Position numbers and translations under genes: made by a program. The notes beneath the pieces are model-generated. The model was given only the letters and a program-made list of their open reading frames with translations. It ran no database searches and was not told the DNA's origin. 64,000 nt of DNA from Lutibacter sp. (GTDB lineage Bacteria > Bacteroidota > Bacteroidia > Flavobacteriales > Flavobacteriaceae). This document shows positions 50,100-59,303 of this stretch, piece by piece; the first letter of the stretch is position 1; every line of letters starts with the position of its first letter. The DNA is taken from contig DAIDMK010000008.1 of the NCBI GenBank assembly GCA_027449025.1, positions 1 to 64,000 of the forward strand, written 5' to 3'.

Positions 50100-53099
50100 A
50101 TGCAGAACAAAGGACTTATAAAGTTATTCGCTATTCTTTTCGGATTAGTAAGCCTATATCAATTATCATTTACTTGGTTTACGGATGGTGTTGAAAATAA
50201 AGCAAAAGTGTATGCAGAATCTAAATCTAATGATGGTCGTGAAATGGCCAGATTGGAAAGAGCATATTTAGACTCTGTTGCAAATTATCCGGTGATAGAT
50301 TTGGGTTTTGTACAATTCAGCTATAATGAAATTAAAGACAAACAACTAAACTTAGGATTGGACCTTAAAGGTGGTATCAACGCAATTTTACAAGTTTCTG
50401 TTAAGGATATTTTAATTGGATTGTCTAACGATTCAAAAAATCCTGTCTTTAATGAGGCATTGGCAAAAGCAGATTTGGCGCAAAAAAGTAGCGATGACAC
50501 CTATTTAAATTTATTTTTTAATGAGTTTAAGAAATTAAGCGACGGAAAAATTAAATTAAGTGACCCAAGCATTTTTGGAAACAAATCCTTGCGTGAAAAA
50601 ATAAACTTCAAATTAACGGACGAAGAAGTAAAACCAATTATTGAAGCAGAAATTTCAGGTTCAATTAATACTGCTTTTGAAGTATTGAGAAGTCGAATCG
50701 ATAAATTTGGTGTTACACAACCAAACATTCAACGCATTGGAAACTCGGGACGTATATTAATTGAATTGCCAGGAGCAAAAGATATCGACCGTGTTAAAAA
50801 ATTATTGCAAAGTACTGCAGAATTAGAATTTTGGGAAGTATATTCAAATCAAGAAACAGCAAATTTCTTTTTTCAAGCCAACACAGTTGTTGAAAACTTA
50901 TTAAAATCAGAAACACAAGTAGATTCAACAGCAGCTCCAAAAGAAAATATCGATGATTTATTGGGTGCGGTTTCTGATTCCTTAGCGACCAAACAAACGA
51001 CCAATTTATTTACTTATTTAACGCCAAGTGTTCCTCAATCTGAAAACCAAATTTCATCAGTAATTGGAACTGCTAAAGTTGCTGATACCGCCAAGGTAAA
51101 TGCTTTTTTGGCGATGACAGAAATTAGAGCATTGCTTCCTAATGACATGAAGTATGCTAAATTTCTTTGGGATGCCAAACCATTTTCTGCAACTATTGCT
51201 GTAACAAACGCAAGTACAGAATTGATTTATTTATATGGGATAAAATCTAATCGTGAAGACATTGCTCCAATTGAAGGTGATGTAATTGAAGATGCGAGTC
51301 AGGAATATGGCCAAACAAGTTCTCCAGAAGTAAGTATGACCATGAATGCAGCCGGAACAAAATTGTGGGGAAAAATGACCACTGACAATGTAGGCAAATT
51401 TGTTGCTGTTGTGTTGGATGATTATGTTTATACTGCACCTTCAGTAAATACAGCCATATTAAATGGAAGAACTTCTATTTCTGGCGGAAGCATGACTGTT
51501 GCTGAAGCACAAGATATCGCAAACGTATTAAAAGCTGGTAAATTACCTGCTGCTGCACATATTATTCAATCTGAAATTGTTGGTCCTTCATTAGGGCAAC
51601 AAGCCATTGACAGTAGTATGTACTCCTTCTTTTTGGCATTGATGGTCGTTTTTGGCTGGATGATTTTTTATTATGGAAAAGCAGGTGTAATAGCCGATTT
51701 CGCTTTAATGGTAAACCTCTTGTTTATTTTCGGAATCCTAACAGCTTTTGGAGCGGTATTAACCTTACCTGGAATTGCCGGTATCATTTTAACAATCGGT
51801 ATAGCTGTTGATGCAAACGTTATTATTTACGAAAGGATTAAAGAGGAATTAACCCATGGAAAAGGTTTAAAAGCCTCCATAATATATGGATTTAGTTATG
51901 ATGGCGCATTTTCAGCTATTTTGGATGCAAACGTTACATCATTGTTAACCGGTATCATTTTATATGTTTTTGGAACAGGTCCGGTAAAAGGATTTGCTTA
52001 TACCTTTATTGTGGGTATTTTAACATCATTGTTTACTGCAATTTTTATCACACGTTTGGTAATTGACTGGTATGCAGCTAAAGGAAAAATTTTCACATTT
52101 AATACAAGCATCACAAAAAAATGGTTTACCAAAATCAATGTTGATTTCTTAAAATTAAGAAAATCAGCTTATCTGTTTTCTGGTATTTTAATTGTAGCAA
52201 GTATCGTATCATTAGCAACTAATGGATTAAACTACGGGGTAGATTTTATCGGTGGAAGATCTTTTGTGGTGAAATTTGAAAACGCCACTAGCGCAACCGA
52301 TGTTGCAAATACATTAAAAGACGTATTTGGTGATGCTCCTGAAGTTAAAACCTATGGAGAAGCAAGTCAGTTAAAAATTACCACCAAATATAAAATAGAT
52401 GAAGTAGACAAATCTATTGATGATGAAGTGCAACAATTATTATATACAGGCTTAAAACCATACAATCCAGAAGGACTTTCATTGGAAGAATTTAAACCGG
52501 GGTATGATGGAGCAAAAACTATCGGTATTTTGAGCGCTATGAAAGTTGAACCATCCATTGCAGATGACATTAAAACGGCTGCAGGCTGGGCTGTTTTAGG
52601 TTCCCTATTAGTTATATTTCTTTATATTTTATTTAGATTTAGCAAGTGGCAATATGGCTTAGGAGCAGTTGTTTCATTATTTCATGACGTAATAATTGTA
52701 TTTGGTATATTCTCCATTTTTTATAAAATATTACCTTTTGATATGGAGATTGGACAATCCTTTATTGCAGCTATATTAACGGTATTGGGTTATTCCATAA
52801 ACGATACGGTGATTGTTTACGATAGAATTCGTGAGTTCACAAATACCCACAATTCTTGGAGTTTTTACAAGGTTATAAATACCGGGTTAAACAGCACAAT
52901 GGGTAGAACAATAAACACCTCATTAACAACATTGTTGGTGTTGGTTGCCATATTTTTATTTGGTGGTGATTCTATCAAAGGATTTATGTTTGCCTTAATT
53001 GTTGGTATTGGTGTTGGTACTTACTCCTCTTGGTTTATTGCCTCCCCAATATTATATGATGCAACAAAAAAATTAGATAAAGAAAAAAAAACAAAGTAA
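50100..53099 (+). CDS. secDF: Fused protein translocase subunit SecDF
   Basis: A 999-residue inner-membrane protein that pulls exported proteins across using the proton gradient. The SecD half has LNLGLDLKGGINAILQV, the P1 domain (AFEVLRSRIDKFGVTQPNIQR, then RILIELPGAKD), a second periplasmic region, and six helices with GIAVDANVIIYERIKEEL. The SecF half begins near residue 680 (LNYGVDFIGGRSFVVKF) and has LGYSINDTVIVYDRIREF in its helices. Twelve helices in total. The fused form is usual in Bacteroidota. It has its own promoter and terminator. Confidence 0.97.
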   Translation: MQNKGLIKLFAILFGLVSLYQLSFTWFTDGVENKAKVYAESKSNDGREMARLERAYLDSVANYPVIDLGFVQFSYNEIKDKQLNLGLDLKGGINAILQVSVKDILIGLSNDSKNPVFNEALAKADLAQKSSDDTYLNLFFNEFKKLSDGKIKLSDPSIFGNKSLREKINFKLTDEEVKPIIEAEISGSINTAFEVLRSRIDKFGVTQPNIQRIGNSGRILIELPGAKDIDRVKKLLQSTAELEFWEVYSNQETANFFFQANTVVENLLKSETQVDSTAAPKENIDDLLGAVSDSLATKQTTNLFTYLTPSVPQSENQISSVIGTAKVADTAKVNAFLAMTEIRALLPNDMKYAKFLWDAKPFSATIAVTNASTELIYLYGIKSNREDIAPIEGDVIEDASQEYGQTSSPEVSMTMNAAGTKLWGKMTTDNVGKFVAVVLDDYVYTAPSVNTAILNGRTSISGGSMTVAEAQDIANVLKAGKLPAAAHIIQSEIVGPSLGQQAIDSSMYSFFLALMVVFGWMIFYYGKAGVIADFALMVNLLFIFGILTAFGAVLTLPGIAGIILTIGIAVDANVIIYERIKEELTHGKGLKASIIYGFSYDGAFSAILDANVTSLLTGIILYVFGTGPVKGFAYTFIVGILTSLFTAIFITRLVIDWYAAKGKIFTFNTSITKKWFTKINVDFLKLRKSAYLFSGILIVASIVSLATNGLNYGVDFIGGRSFVVKFENATSATDVANTLKDVFGDAPEVKTYGEASQLKITTKYKIDEVDKSIDDEVQQLLYTGLKPYNPEGLSLEEFKPGYDGAKTIGILSAMKVEPSIADDIKTAAGWAVLGSLLVIFLYILFRFSKWQYGLGAVVSLFHDVIIVFGIFSIFYKILPFDMEIGQSFIAAILTVLGYSINDTVIVYDRIREFTNTHNSWSFYKVINTGLNSTMGRTINTSLTTLLVLVAIFLFGGDSIKGFMFALIVGIGVGTYSSWFIASPILYDATKKLDKEKKTK

Positions 53100-53120
53100 C
53101 ACCTAATTTAACAAAAACTG

Positions 53121-53156
53121 CAAAACCGTTTTGAGTAGTCAAAGCGGTTTTTGTAT
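53121..53156 (+). terminator. Terminator of secDF
   Basis: AAAACCGTTTTGA and TCAAAGCGGTTTT pair with one mismatch around GTAG and run into TTTGTATTT, about 22 bases after the stop codon. Confidence 0.8.
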
Positions 53157-53208
53157 TTCAAATTAGCAATTAATTTATCATTATGGGCTAATTTTACTTA
53201 ATGATTGT

Positions 53209-53216
53209 TAAATTTG
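53209..53216 (+). promoter_or_regulatory. -7 element of hpt-adk
   Basis: TAAATTTG lies 15 bases upstream of the hpt-adk ATG, giving a short leader. Confidence 0.45.
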
Positions 53217-53231
53217 TAACAAAGCATAAAA

Positions 53232-54347
53232 ATGAGCATTATTAAAATACACAATAACTATTTCAAAAAGTATATTTCCGAAGAAAAAATTGCGGAGACC
53301 ATTGATAAAATGGTGGTGCAAATTTCAGAAGATTGTAAAAACGAAACACCTATATTTATTGGAATATTGAACGGGTCCTTTATGTTTGTTGCCGATTTGG
53401 TACGTAAATATAACTACAGCTGCAAGGTTTCATTTGTGAAATTGGCATCTTATGAAGGCACCAATTCAACAGGAAAAATAAAACAATTAGTGGGGTTGAA
53501 TGAGGATTTGGAAGGAAAAACCGTGATTATCTTAGAAGATATTGTTGATACAGGGAACACCTTACAAGAAATATATGACATCTTCGCCGATAAAAAATTA
53601 AAACAACTTAGAATCGCTACCCTATTTTTTAAACCTGATGTATTTAAAAAAGAATTACCGATTGATTATATAGGTATTTCAATTCCCGATAAATTTATTA
53701 TTGGATACGGTTTAGATTATGATGGTTTGGCCAGAAATCTCTCCAGTATTTACCAACTTACAACGCCTCCAAAAATGAAAAATATTGTTTTATTCGGACC
53801 TCCGGGTGCAGGAAAAGGAACACAAGCCGATTTGCTTAAAGAAAAATACAACCTTGTCCATATTTCTACAGGCGACGTTTTTCGTTCCAATATCAATAAC
53901 AAAACTGAACTTGGAATTTTGGCAAAATCCTTTATGGACAATGGAGATTTAGTTCCGGACGAGGTAACCATTGACATGCTTAAGGCTGAAGTGGATAAAA
54001 ATTTGGCTGCGAACGGATTTATTTTTGACGGATTTCCCCGCACAGAATCTCAGGCAAAAGCCCTAGATGAATTTTTAGAAGAAAAAGGAGAAGTCATCAG
54101 CGGTATGGTTGCTTTGGAAGTGCCAGAAGATTTATTGGTAACTCGCTTATTGGAACGCGGGAAAATTAGTGGAAGAACAGACGATCAGGATGAAAGTAAA
54201 ATTAGAAACAGGTTTAATGAATACAATACAAAAACCTCTGTTTTAAAGGATTATTACCAACTTCAAGGTAAATATTTTGGTGCAAACGGCGTTGGATCTA
54301 TTGACGATATTACAAATCGCCTTTCTAAAGTAATTGACCAGCTGTAA
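53232..54347 (+). CDS. adk: Bifunctional hypoxanthine phosphoribosyltransferase-adenylate kinase fusion
   Basis: A 371-residue two-domain purine enzyme. Residues about 1-175 are an Hpt-type phosphoribosyltransferase with the PRPP loop VIILEDIVDTGNTLQEI and the base-binding end FIIGYGLDYDGLARNL. Residues 182-371 are an adenylate kinase with the P-loop MKNIVLFGPPGAGKGTQADLL, NMP-binding HISTGDVFRSNI, FIFDGFPRTESQAKAL, and a short LID (RGKISGRTDDQDESK) without zinc cysteines. The Met at 182 could be an internal start. The fusion joins IMP/GMP salvage to AMP phosphorylation. Confidence 0.93.
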   Translation: MSIIKIHNNYFKKYISEEKIAETIDKMVVQISEDCKNETPIFIGILNGSFMFVADLVRKYNYSCKVSFVKLASYEGTNSTGKIKQLVGLNEDLEGKTVIILEDIVDTGNTLQEIYDIFADKKLKQLRIATLFFKPDVFKKELPIDYIGISIPDKFIIGYGLDYDGLARNLSSIYQLTTPPKMKNIVLFGPPGAGKGTQADLLKEKYNLVHISTGDVFRSNINNKTELGILAKSFMDNGDLVPDEVTIDMLKAEVDKNLAANGFIFDGFPRTESQAKALDEFLEEKGEVISGMVALEVPEDLLVTRLLERGKISGRTDDQDESKIRNRFNEYNTKTSVLKDYYQLQGKYFGANGVGSIDDITNRLSKVIDQL

Positions 54348-54371
54348 GCCCTCTAGCCCCCAAAGGGGGAA
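54346..54371. repeat. CCCCC-AAAG-GGGG hairpin repeat, copy D (inverted)
   Basis: AAGCCCTCTAGCCCCC followed by AAAGGGGGAA is in the same orientation as copy C at 34994-35019. It begins inside the adk stop codon, so the repeat supplies the last bases of the gene. The remaining gap to obg has short ATTAAACAATTA-type units and nothing else. Confidence 0.75.
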
Positions 54372-54489
54372 ATAATAGGTTTGCAAACAGTTGGAAGTTA
54401 TACAACTAAACATTTGTAAAGTTTTAGGTTTCATATACACCTTTAAACAAATACACGATTAAACAATTACTCGCTTAAACCCTCAAAAA

Positions 54490-55482
54490 ATGACTGAAGA
54501 AAATTTTGTTGACTATGTAAAAATTTACGCCTCTTCTGGTAAAGGAGGACGCGGTTCTACGCATTTACATAGAGAAAAATACATTGATAAAGGTGGCCCT
54601 GACGGTGGCGACGGCGGTCGTGGCGGACACGTAATTGTGCGTGGCAATAAAAATATGTGGACACTTTTTCCACTAAAATTTAAAAAACACTTCAAAGCCG
54701 AGCATGGCGGCGATGGCAGCAAACAACGAAGTACCGGTAAAGACGGAAAAGATGTATATATTGAAGTTCCTATGGGAACCATCATAAGAGATGGGGAAAC
54801 ACAGGATATTTTATTTGAAATTACCCACGAAAATCCAGAACAAATTTTACTTGATGGTGGAATGGGCGGATTGGGGAATTGGAATTTTAGATCTTCAACC
54901 CACCAAACACCTAGATTTGCGCAACCAGGTATCGATTATAAAGAAGGCTGGTTTCAGTTAGAATTAAAAGTATTGGCTGATGTTGGATTGGTTGGTTTTC
55001 CAAATGCAGGAAAATCTACATTACTTTCGGTTATTACGGCCGCAAAACCAAAAATTGCAGACTACGCCTTTACCACCTTAAAACCAAATTTGGGTATTGT
55101 GGAATATCGAGATTATCAAACATTTGTAATGGCTGATATTCCAGGAATTATTGAAGGTGCGGCAGAGGGAAAAGGTTTAGGACATCGTTTTTTACGACAT
55201 ATTGAACGAAACTCCATCTTATTGTTTTTAATTTCAGCCGATTCTGCCAATATTCAGAAAGAGTATGATATTTTATTAAAAGAATTAAAACAACACAATC
55301 CTGAACTACTTGACAAAAACAGGTTGTTAGCCATTTCGAAATCCGATTTGTTGGATGAAGAATTAAAAACTGAAATTATAAAAGAATTGCCTAAAGGGAT
55401 TAAAACACTTTTCATCTCATCGGTTGCCCAACAAGGATTACAGGAATTAAAGGATACTTTGTGGCAAATGCTACACGATTAA
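54490..55482 (+). CDS. obg: Obg/CgtA-family ribosome-associated GTPase
   Basis: A 330-residue essential GTPase acting in 50S subunit assembly and stress signalling. The glycine-rich Obg domain spans about 1-158 ([42 protein letters not shown]). The G domain has G1 [13 protein letters not shown]2/G3 [13 protein letters not shown] and [23 protein letters not shown]4 SKSD, and G5 SSVAQQGL. It lacks the C-terminal OCT domain of longer Obg proteins, as is common in this phylum. It follows hpt-adk on the same strand. Confidence 0.96.
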   Translation: MTEENFVDYVKIYASSGKGGRGSTHLHREKYIDKGGPDGGDGGRGGHVIVRGNKNMWTLFPLKFKKHFKAEHGGDGSKQRSTGKDGKDVYIEVPMGTIIRDGETQDILFEITHENPEQILLDGGMGGLGNWNFRSSTHQTPRFAQPGIDYKEGWFQLELKVLADVGLVGFPNAGKSTLLSVITAAKPKIADYAFTTLKPNLGIVEYRDYQTFVMADIPGIIEGAAEGKGLGHRFLRHIERNSILLFLISADSANIQKEYDILLKELKQHNPELLDKNRLLAISKSDLLDEELKTEIIKELPKGIKTLFISSVAQQGLQELKDTLWQMLHD

Positions 55483-55493
55483 AATAACAATAT

Positions 55494-55529
55494 AAAAAAA
55501 GCGCGGTAAAAAATTACTGCGCTTTTTTT
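55494..55529. terminator. Terminator after obg
   Basis: AAAAAAAGCGCGGTAA and TTACTGCGCTTTTTTT pair with a single mismatch around AAAA, 12 bases after the obg stop. The A-tract before and T-tract after make it usable on both strands, but the next minus-strand gene ends 70 bases away. Confidence 0.88.
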
Positions 55530-55602
55530 ATTTTATAAGCTCCTTCGTTTTTGTTTAAGATATCTTCATCAACAAATAAAAATTTTTAAACTTTCAAACA
55601 AA

Positions 55603-56493
55603 TTATTGTACTCTTTTATACATTTTATCGCCACTTTCATCCTCAACTTTCAAATTTCCCTGCAAGTCAATTTCTAGCAATCGCGGTTGTTTAAAAGCTG
55701 TCCATTTTATAATGAATAAATTAGGCATAGAAGTTTTGTAAATAACGGCAAATTCAAATTTTTCATCACCCCCAACAAAAGAATAATAGCCATCTTTTTG
55801 CGAAATGACACATTCTCCCCATTTATCCACAAAATAGTTTCCTTCTAATGAATTTACAACGGGTTTAACAGATGATTTTACAGTCTCTAATTTTTCTTTA
55901 TTGGATTCCCTTTCATCAATTTTTTTTAATATTGCCATAGGAGGAGTTTCCTTAACTGCTGGAGCTTCCTTTACTTCATCAACAGGAATAATTTCCTTCC
56001 CTATTAATTCGTTTTTTGCTTTATTTTCTATAGTAGTATTTACATTGGAAGTTGCACCTTCGTCATACGCATAGTTTAATCCTTCAATATCCTCAAAAGC
56101 AATTCTTAGGGCTTCATGAAAGGCCGTTTTATAATCCTTCGCTTTTGATCGGCCTTCTTTGGTAGTAAAGATTATTTGATTATAACAATTCAAAAGTTCT
56201 ACATTCATTTTTGTGCTAAAAAGACTAGATTCATTATTAATCTTGACTTTTAAACCCAAACAAGAATTGCTCGCCAAATCAGCAGGAAAATTTTCATCTG
56301 CAAATAATGCAGTAAAACCAGTTCGTTCAAATAAGAATTTTGCCAATGAATTCAATTGATACTGGTCTGTCGATCGCTGAAATTCAAATTGCTTCGGCAC
56401 TAAAATATATTTATAAGAATTGATGCTTTTTTGCGCAAACAGCACAGAAAAACTGAATATTAAAAATAAGCTAATAGAAAAAGATTTGTTCAT
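55603..56493 (-). CDS. Exported protein of unknown function
   Basis: A 296-residue protein with a signal peptide (cleavage near LFAQK). The N-terminal domain (about 22-145) opens YKYILVPKQFEFQRSTDQYQLNSLAKFLFERTGFTALF and includes KDYKTAFHEALRIAFEDIEGL, a pattern I associate with conserved flavobacterial proteins without assigned function. A charged linker follows, then a C-terminal beta domain (GNYFVDKWGECVISQKDGYYSFVGGDEKFEFAVIYK) resembling a lipocalin-like strand set. It is 58 bases downstream of the barrel protein gene on the same strand, suggesting an envelope operon with the next two genes. Confidence 0.65.
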   Translation of the reverse strand: MNKSFSISLFLIFSFSVLFAQKSINSYKYILVPKQFEFQRSTDQYQLNSLAKFLFERTGFTALFADENFPADLASNSCLGLKVKINNESSLFSTKMNVELLNCYNQIIFTTKEGRSKAKDYKTAFHEALRIAFEDIEGLNYAYDEGATSNVNTTIENKAKNELIGKEIIPVDEVKEAPAVKETPPMAILKKIDERESNKEKLETVKSSVKPVVNSLEGNYFVDKWGECVISQKDGYYSFVGGDEKFEFAVIYKTSMPNLFIIKWTAFKQPRLLEIDLQGNLKVEDESGDKMYKRVQ

Positions 56494-56551
56494 AATTGAT
56501 TTGATTTTGATACTATAAACGTATTAATTGTGATTAAATTTTGTAAATGTA

Positions 56552-57922
56552 TTAATTTTTATCCTTAAAAATAAAATTTATGCCGAGTTGAAAACTTGCG
56601 CTTTTCGCATCATAAATATTATTCAAACTCAATAAATTATCAGCGGCAAAATACATATTAAACATGCCAATTGTAGTTGACAAGCCCAAACCAACATTTG
56701 AAAACGAATATGGATCAACCGTATAGGTAAGTTTAGTTTGTAAATATTTGTTAATCCACCTTTCGTAAAACAAAGTTCCTGCCATAAAAGAATGTACAAC
56801 ACCAACTGTTGAGAACCATTGAAAACCTATTTTATTAACATATAAATCAGGACCAATAAGAAAGCGGCAATCATCATACTTTTGTCCAAATGCATAGCTT
56901 ACCGAACCATGTAATTTAACCGGTCTAAAAGAAATGTAGCTTTTGTATAAAGTATCTAAAACAATGCTGTTGTCAAACTCCTCTTTTAAATCTGTCCAAT
57001 AGTCTTCAGGATTATTGGGGTCAAAATTAAGTTGAAGTCCCTCTAATTCATAATCACCTTTTAAACTATAAGATCTTACATTTTTCGTGTTATTTACAAA
57101 GCCAAGATCCAGTATGCTTCCAGTAATTTCCCATTGCTTTTTAATATGATGGGTAAACCCCACATCAAATCCCAAACCTAGATTACCTCCAAAAAGAAGT
57201 TTGCTTTTCACATAGGAAGCATTAAATTCTTCATCGTTTTCGAAAAATATTCCTGAGCTTTGCATCAAAAAGTTGATGTTATCCAAATGCTGCCTATAAA
57301 TATTTTGGGTTCCATCTTCTGTATAAAAGGATCCAGAATTAGATTTTGAACTTGCATTAAAAACACTTGAATATATTTTTGCGCGAGCGCCAACATTCCA
57401 TTTCTCATTTATCTTTTTTGACAATCCTACGTGAAGAACACCTAAGAGTTCAGTTCTAAAAGCGGCTTTTTTGCTGGAATAACGCCTATTTAAATCAGTA
57501 TTACCTTCGTAATACAAATCAACCAAATCTCGGGGTATTTTCGCCAACAAATCAAATTCCTGGTAATAACCAAAACTTAAATAATTGCTGTTCGGCAACC
57601 GAAATCCACCACTAAAAACTTCCAATTGCTGGTTAAATCCCACAAATTCTGTTTTACCAAAATTATCTATAGCTGTTTTAATTTTGTCATTGATATCAAT
57701 TCCGTTATCGGCAAAAATGTCATACGTTGAAAATCCGGTAAATCCGCCTTGTACACTTATTTGAGAGAACAAGGGCATTCCAAAATGGAATTTTTGGCTT
57801 ACTTCCGCCCCTGGATTTAACAACAATGTTTGAGGCAAATCGGCAAAATCATATAAAACCTGTTTATTTTGATTGTAACCTATTGCGCATACAAGAAAAA
57901 TAAAAAAACTTAATTTTCTCAT
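56552..57922 (-). CDS. Outer-membrane barrel protein, DUF5723-like
   Basis: A 456-residue exported protein with a signal peptide ending near AIGYN. The opening VLYDFADLPQTLLLNPGAEVSQKFHFGMPLFSQISVQGGFTGFSTYDIF and later SNYLSFGYYQEFDLLAKIPRDLVDLYYEG match a Bacteroidota family I recall as DUF5723. Regular amphipathic strands end in FQLGINFIFKDKN, supporting a barrel. Its start overlaps the stop of the upstream lipoprotein gene by four bases (ATGA), so the two are translationally coupled. Confidence 0.75.
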   Translation of the reverse strand: MRKLSFFIFLVCAIGYNQNKQVLYDFADLPQTLLLNPGAEVSQKFHFGMPLFSQISVQGGFTGFSTYDIFADNGIDINDKIKTAIDNFGKTEFVGFNQQLEVFSGGFRLPNSNYLSFGYYQEFDLLAKIPRDLVDLYYEGNTDLNRRYSSKKAAFRTELLGVLHVGLSKKINEKWNVGARAKIYSSVFNASSKSNSGSFYTEDGTQNIYRQHLDNINFLMQSSGIFFENDEEFNASYVKSKLLFGGNLGLGFDVGFTHHIKKQWEITGSILDLGFVNNTKNVRSYSLKGDYELEGLQLNFDPNNPEDYWTDLKEEFDNSIVLDTLYKSYISFRPVKLHGSVSYAFGQKYDDCRFLIGPDLYVNKIGFQWFSTVGVVHSFMAGTLFYERWINKYLQTKLTYTVDPYSFSNVGLGLSTTIGMFNMYFAADNLLSLNNIYDAKSASFQLGINFIFKDKN

Positions 57923-58470
57923 ATTTTACGGAAGTTGAAATACAATTTAGCAGATGATTTTAAATTTAAAGTGGCGATGTCATTGATGGTAATTACACTT
58001 CCATCGTCACTAGGTGTAAGAAAAATGTGAAAACCAAAATATTGCGTATTGTAAATAACGGAAATATCTTCTTTTGGAATTTCGACAATGGTAGTTATTT
58101 CAGGCGAGTTTTCAGGCACGTTTATAATGGGTTGCAACTCATAAATTGGCTGTTTATATTTATCGTAAAATATGATGCTGATCCTAAAAGTTCGGTTGAA
58201 ACCGTTTTTGGTAATAATGGTAAATTCCAATTTTTCCAAGTAAGCCTTGTAATCAGTAGAAATCGGAGCTTCTATTAAATCGAAGGTTTCGGTTATTTCC
58301 TGATTAAACTGGTCTAAAAACTTTGGTGCGGTTAAATTTAGATATACCAGAGTTGAATTATACGTAGTGTTTATGTTAGCGTCGTCCAATTGGTTAAAAT
58401 CGACCTCCTTTGTACAACTTTGAAAAACTAAAAAAACCAATGCAGATGCTATAAATTTTGTGATTTTCAT
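57919..58470 (-). CDS. Lipoprotein of unknown function
   Basis: A 183-residue lipoprotein. The start was set at MKITKFIASALVFLVFQSC, because the lipobox FQSC then sits at a normal distance; the open frame extends ten codons further upstream without benefit. The mature part is rich in short strands (STLVYLNLTAPKFLDQFNQ, YLEKLEFTIITKNGFNRTFRISIIFYD, YFGFHIFLTPSDDGSVITIND), suggesting a beta-sandwich. It is coupled to the downstream barrel gene and 34 bases after the nucleotidase gene. No family recognised. Confidence 0.7.
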   Translation of the reverse strand: MKITKFIASALVFLVFQSCTKEVDFNQLDDANINTTYNSTLVYLNLTAPKFLDQFNQEITETFDLIEAPISTDYKAYLEKLEFTIITKNGFNRTFRISIIFYDKYKQPIYELQPIINVPENSPEITTIVEIPKEDISVIYNTQYFGFHIFLTPSDDGSVITINDIATLNLKSSAKLYFNFRKI

Positions 58471-58503
58471 AAAAGATGATTGGATTTGTGATTTATTCAA
58501 ATA

Positions 58504-59187
58504 TCACAAATACCGTTTTATTTCAATTAATTTGGTGACCGATATAATGTTTTCTGACACTGGCTGCGCGTTAAAATTGCAGAAAATAACTTCAAATCCC
58601 GCATCTTTTGCTCCCATAATGTCAGCTTCCCAATTGTCACCGATCATAATTGATTCTTTGGAAACAGCTTTCGTAACATCTAAAGCATAGTCAAAGATAA
58701 TGCGATTTGGTTTTTTTACCCCTGCGTCTTCAGAAGTAATTATTTTATCAAAATACTTTGTTAAACCTGAATTTTCAATCTTTTTATACTGTACTTCATT
58801 AAACCCATTAGTAATAATGTGAAGTTTATAATTCACATACAAATGTGCCAAAATTTCATGAGTTCCTTCAAATAATTTATTATGTTGTGGCAAAACATTG
58901 ATATAATCCACCGACAAATTTTCTAAAAGCTGGATGTCAAAATTTTCCTTTATTTTCACAAAAGTGTCTTTTAGCCTGCCCAATCTGAGTTCTTCCTTGG
59001 TTACTTTTTCCTCACGATATAATTTCCAATAACGTTCATTAATTCCCCGATAATAATTCAAAAACTTTTGCAGGTCAGCTTTTACATGATGTTTTTTAAA
59101 AACAGTTTCAAAAGCGATATCAGAATTGGCTTCAAAATCCCAAAGTGTATGGTCTAAATCGAAAAATATGTGCTTAATGTGTTTCAT
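58504..59187 (-). CDS. YjjG-family HAD nucleotidase
   Basis: A 227-residue haloacid-dehalogenase phosphatase. Motif I is FFDLDHTLWDFEANS with the nucleophile Asp and acid Asp, motif II is LHIITNGFNEVQ, motif III has the lysine in EDAGVKKPNRIIFDYAL, and motif IV is MIGDNWEADIMGAKDAG. The arrangement FDLDHTLWDF and the length match the YjjG group, which dephosphorylates non-canonical pyrimidine monophosphates as housecleaning. It heads the group of minus-strand genes ending at 55603. Confidence 0.9.
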   Translation of the reverse strand: MKHIKHIFFDLDHTLWDFEANSDIAFETVFKKHHVKADLQKFLNYYRGINERYWKLYREEKVTKEELRLGRLKDTFVKIKENFDIQLLENLSVDYINVLPQHNKLFEGTHEILAHLYVNYKLHIITNGFNEVQYKKIENSGLTKYFDKIITSEDAGVKKPNRIIFDYALDVTKAVSKESIMIGDNWEADIMGAKDAGFEVIFCNFNAQPVSENIISVTKLIEIKRYL

Positions 59188-59303
59188 TTATATTATTTTG
59201 CACAATGTACTTAAATTGCGCTTAAAATTAAAAAATACCAATTACAAATTATATAATTCAGAAGAATGTTAATTAAAAACAAATTTAAAATACGGGTATC
59301 TTC

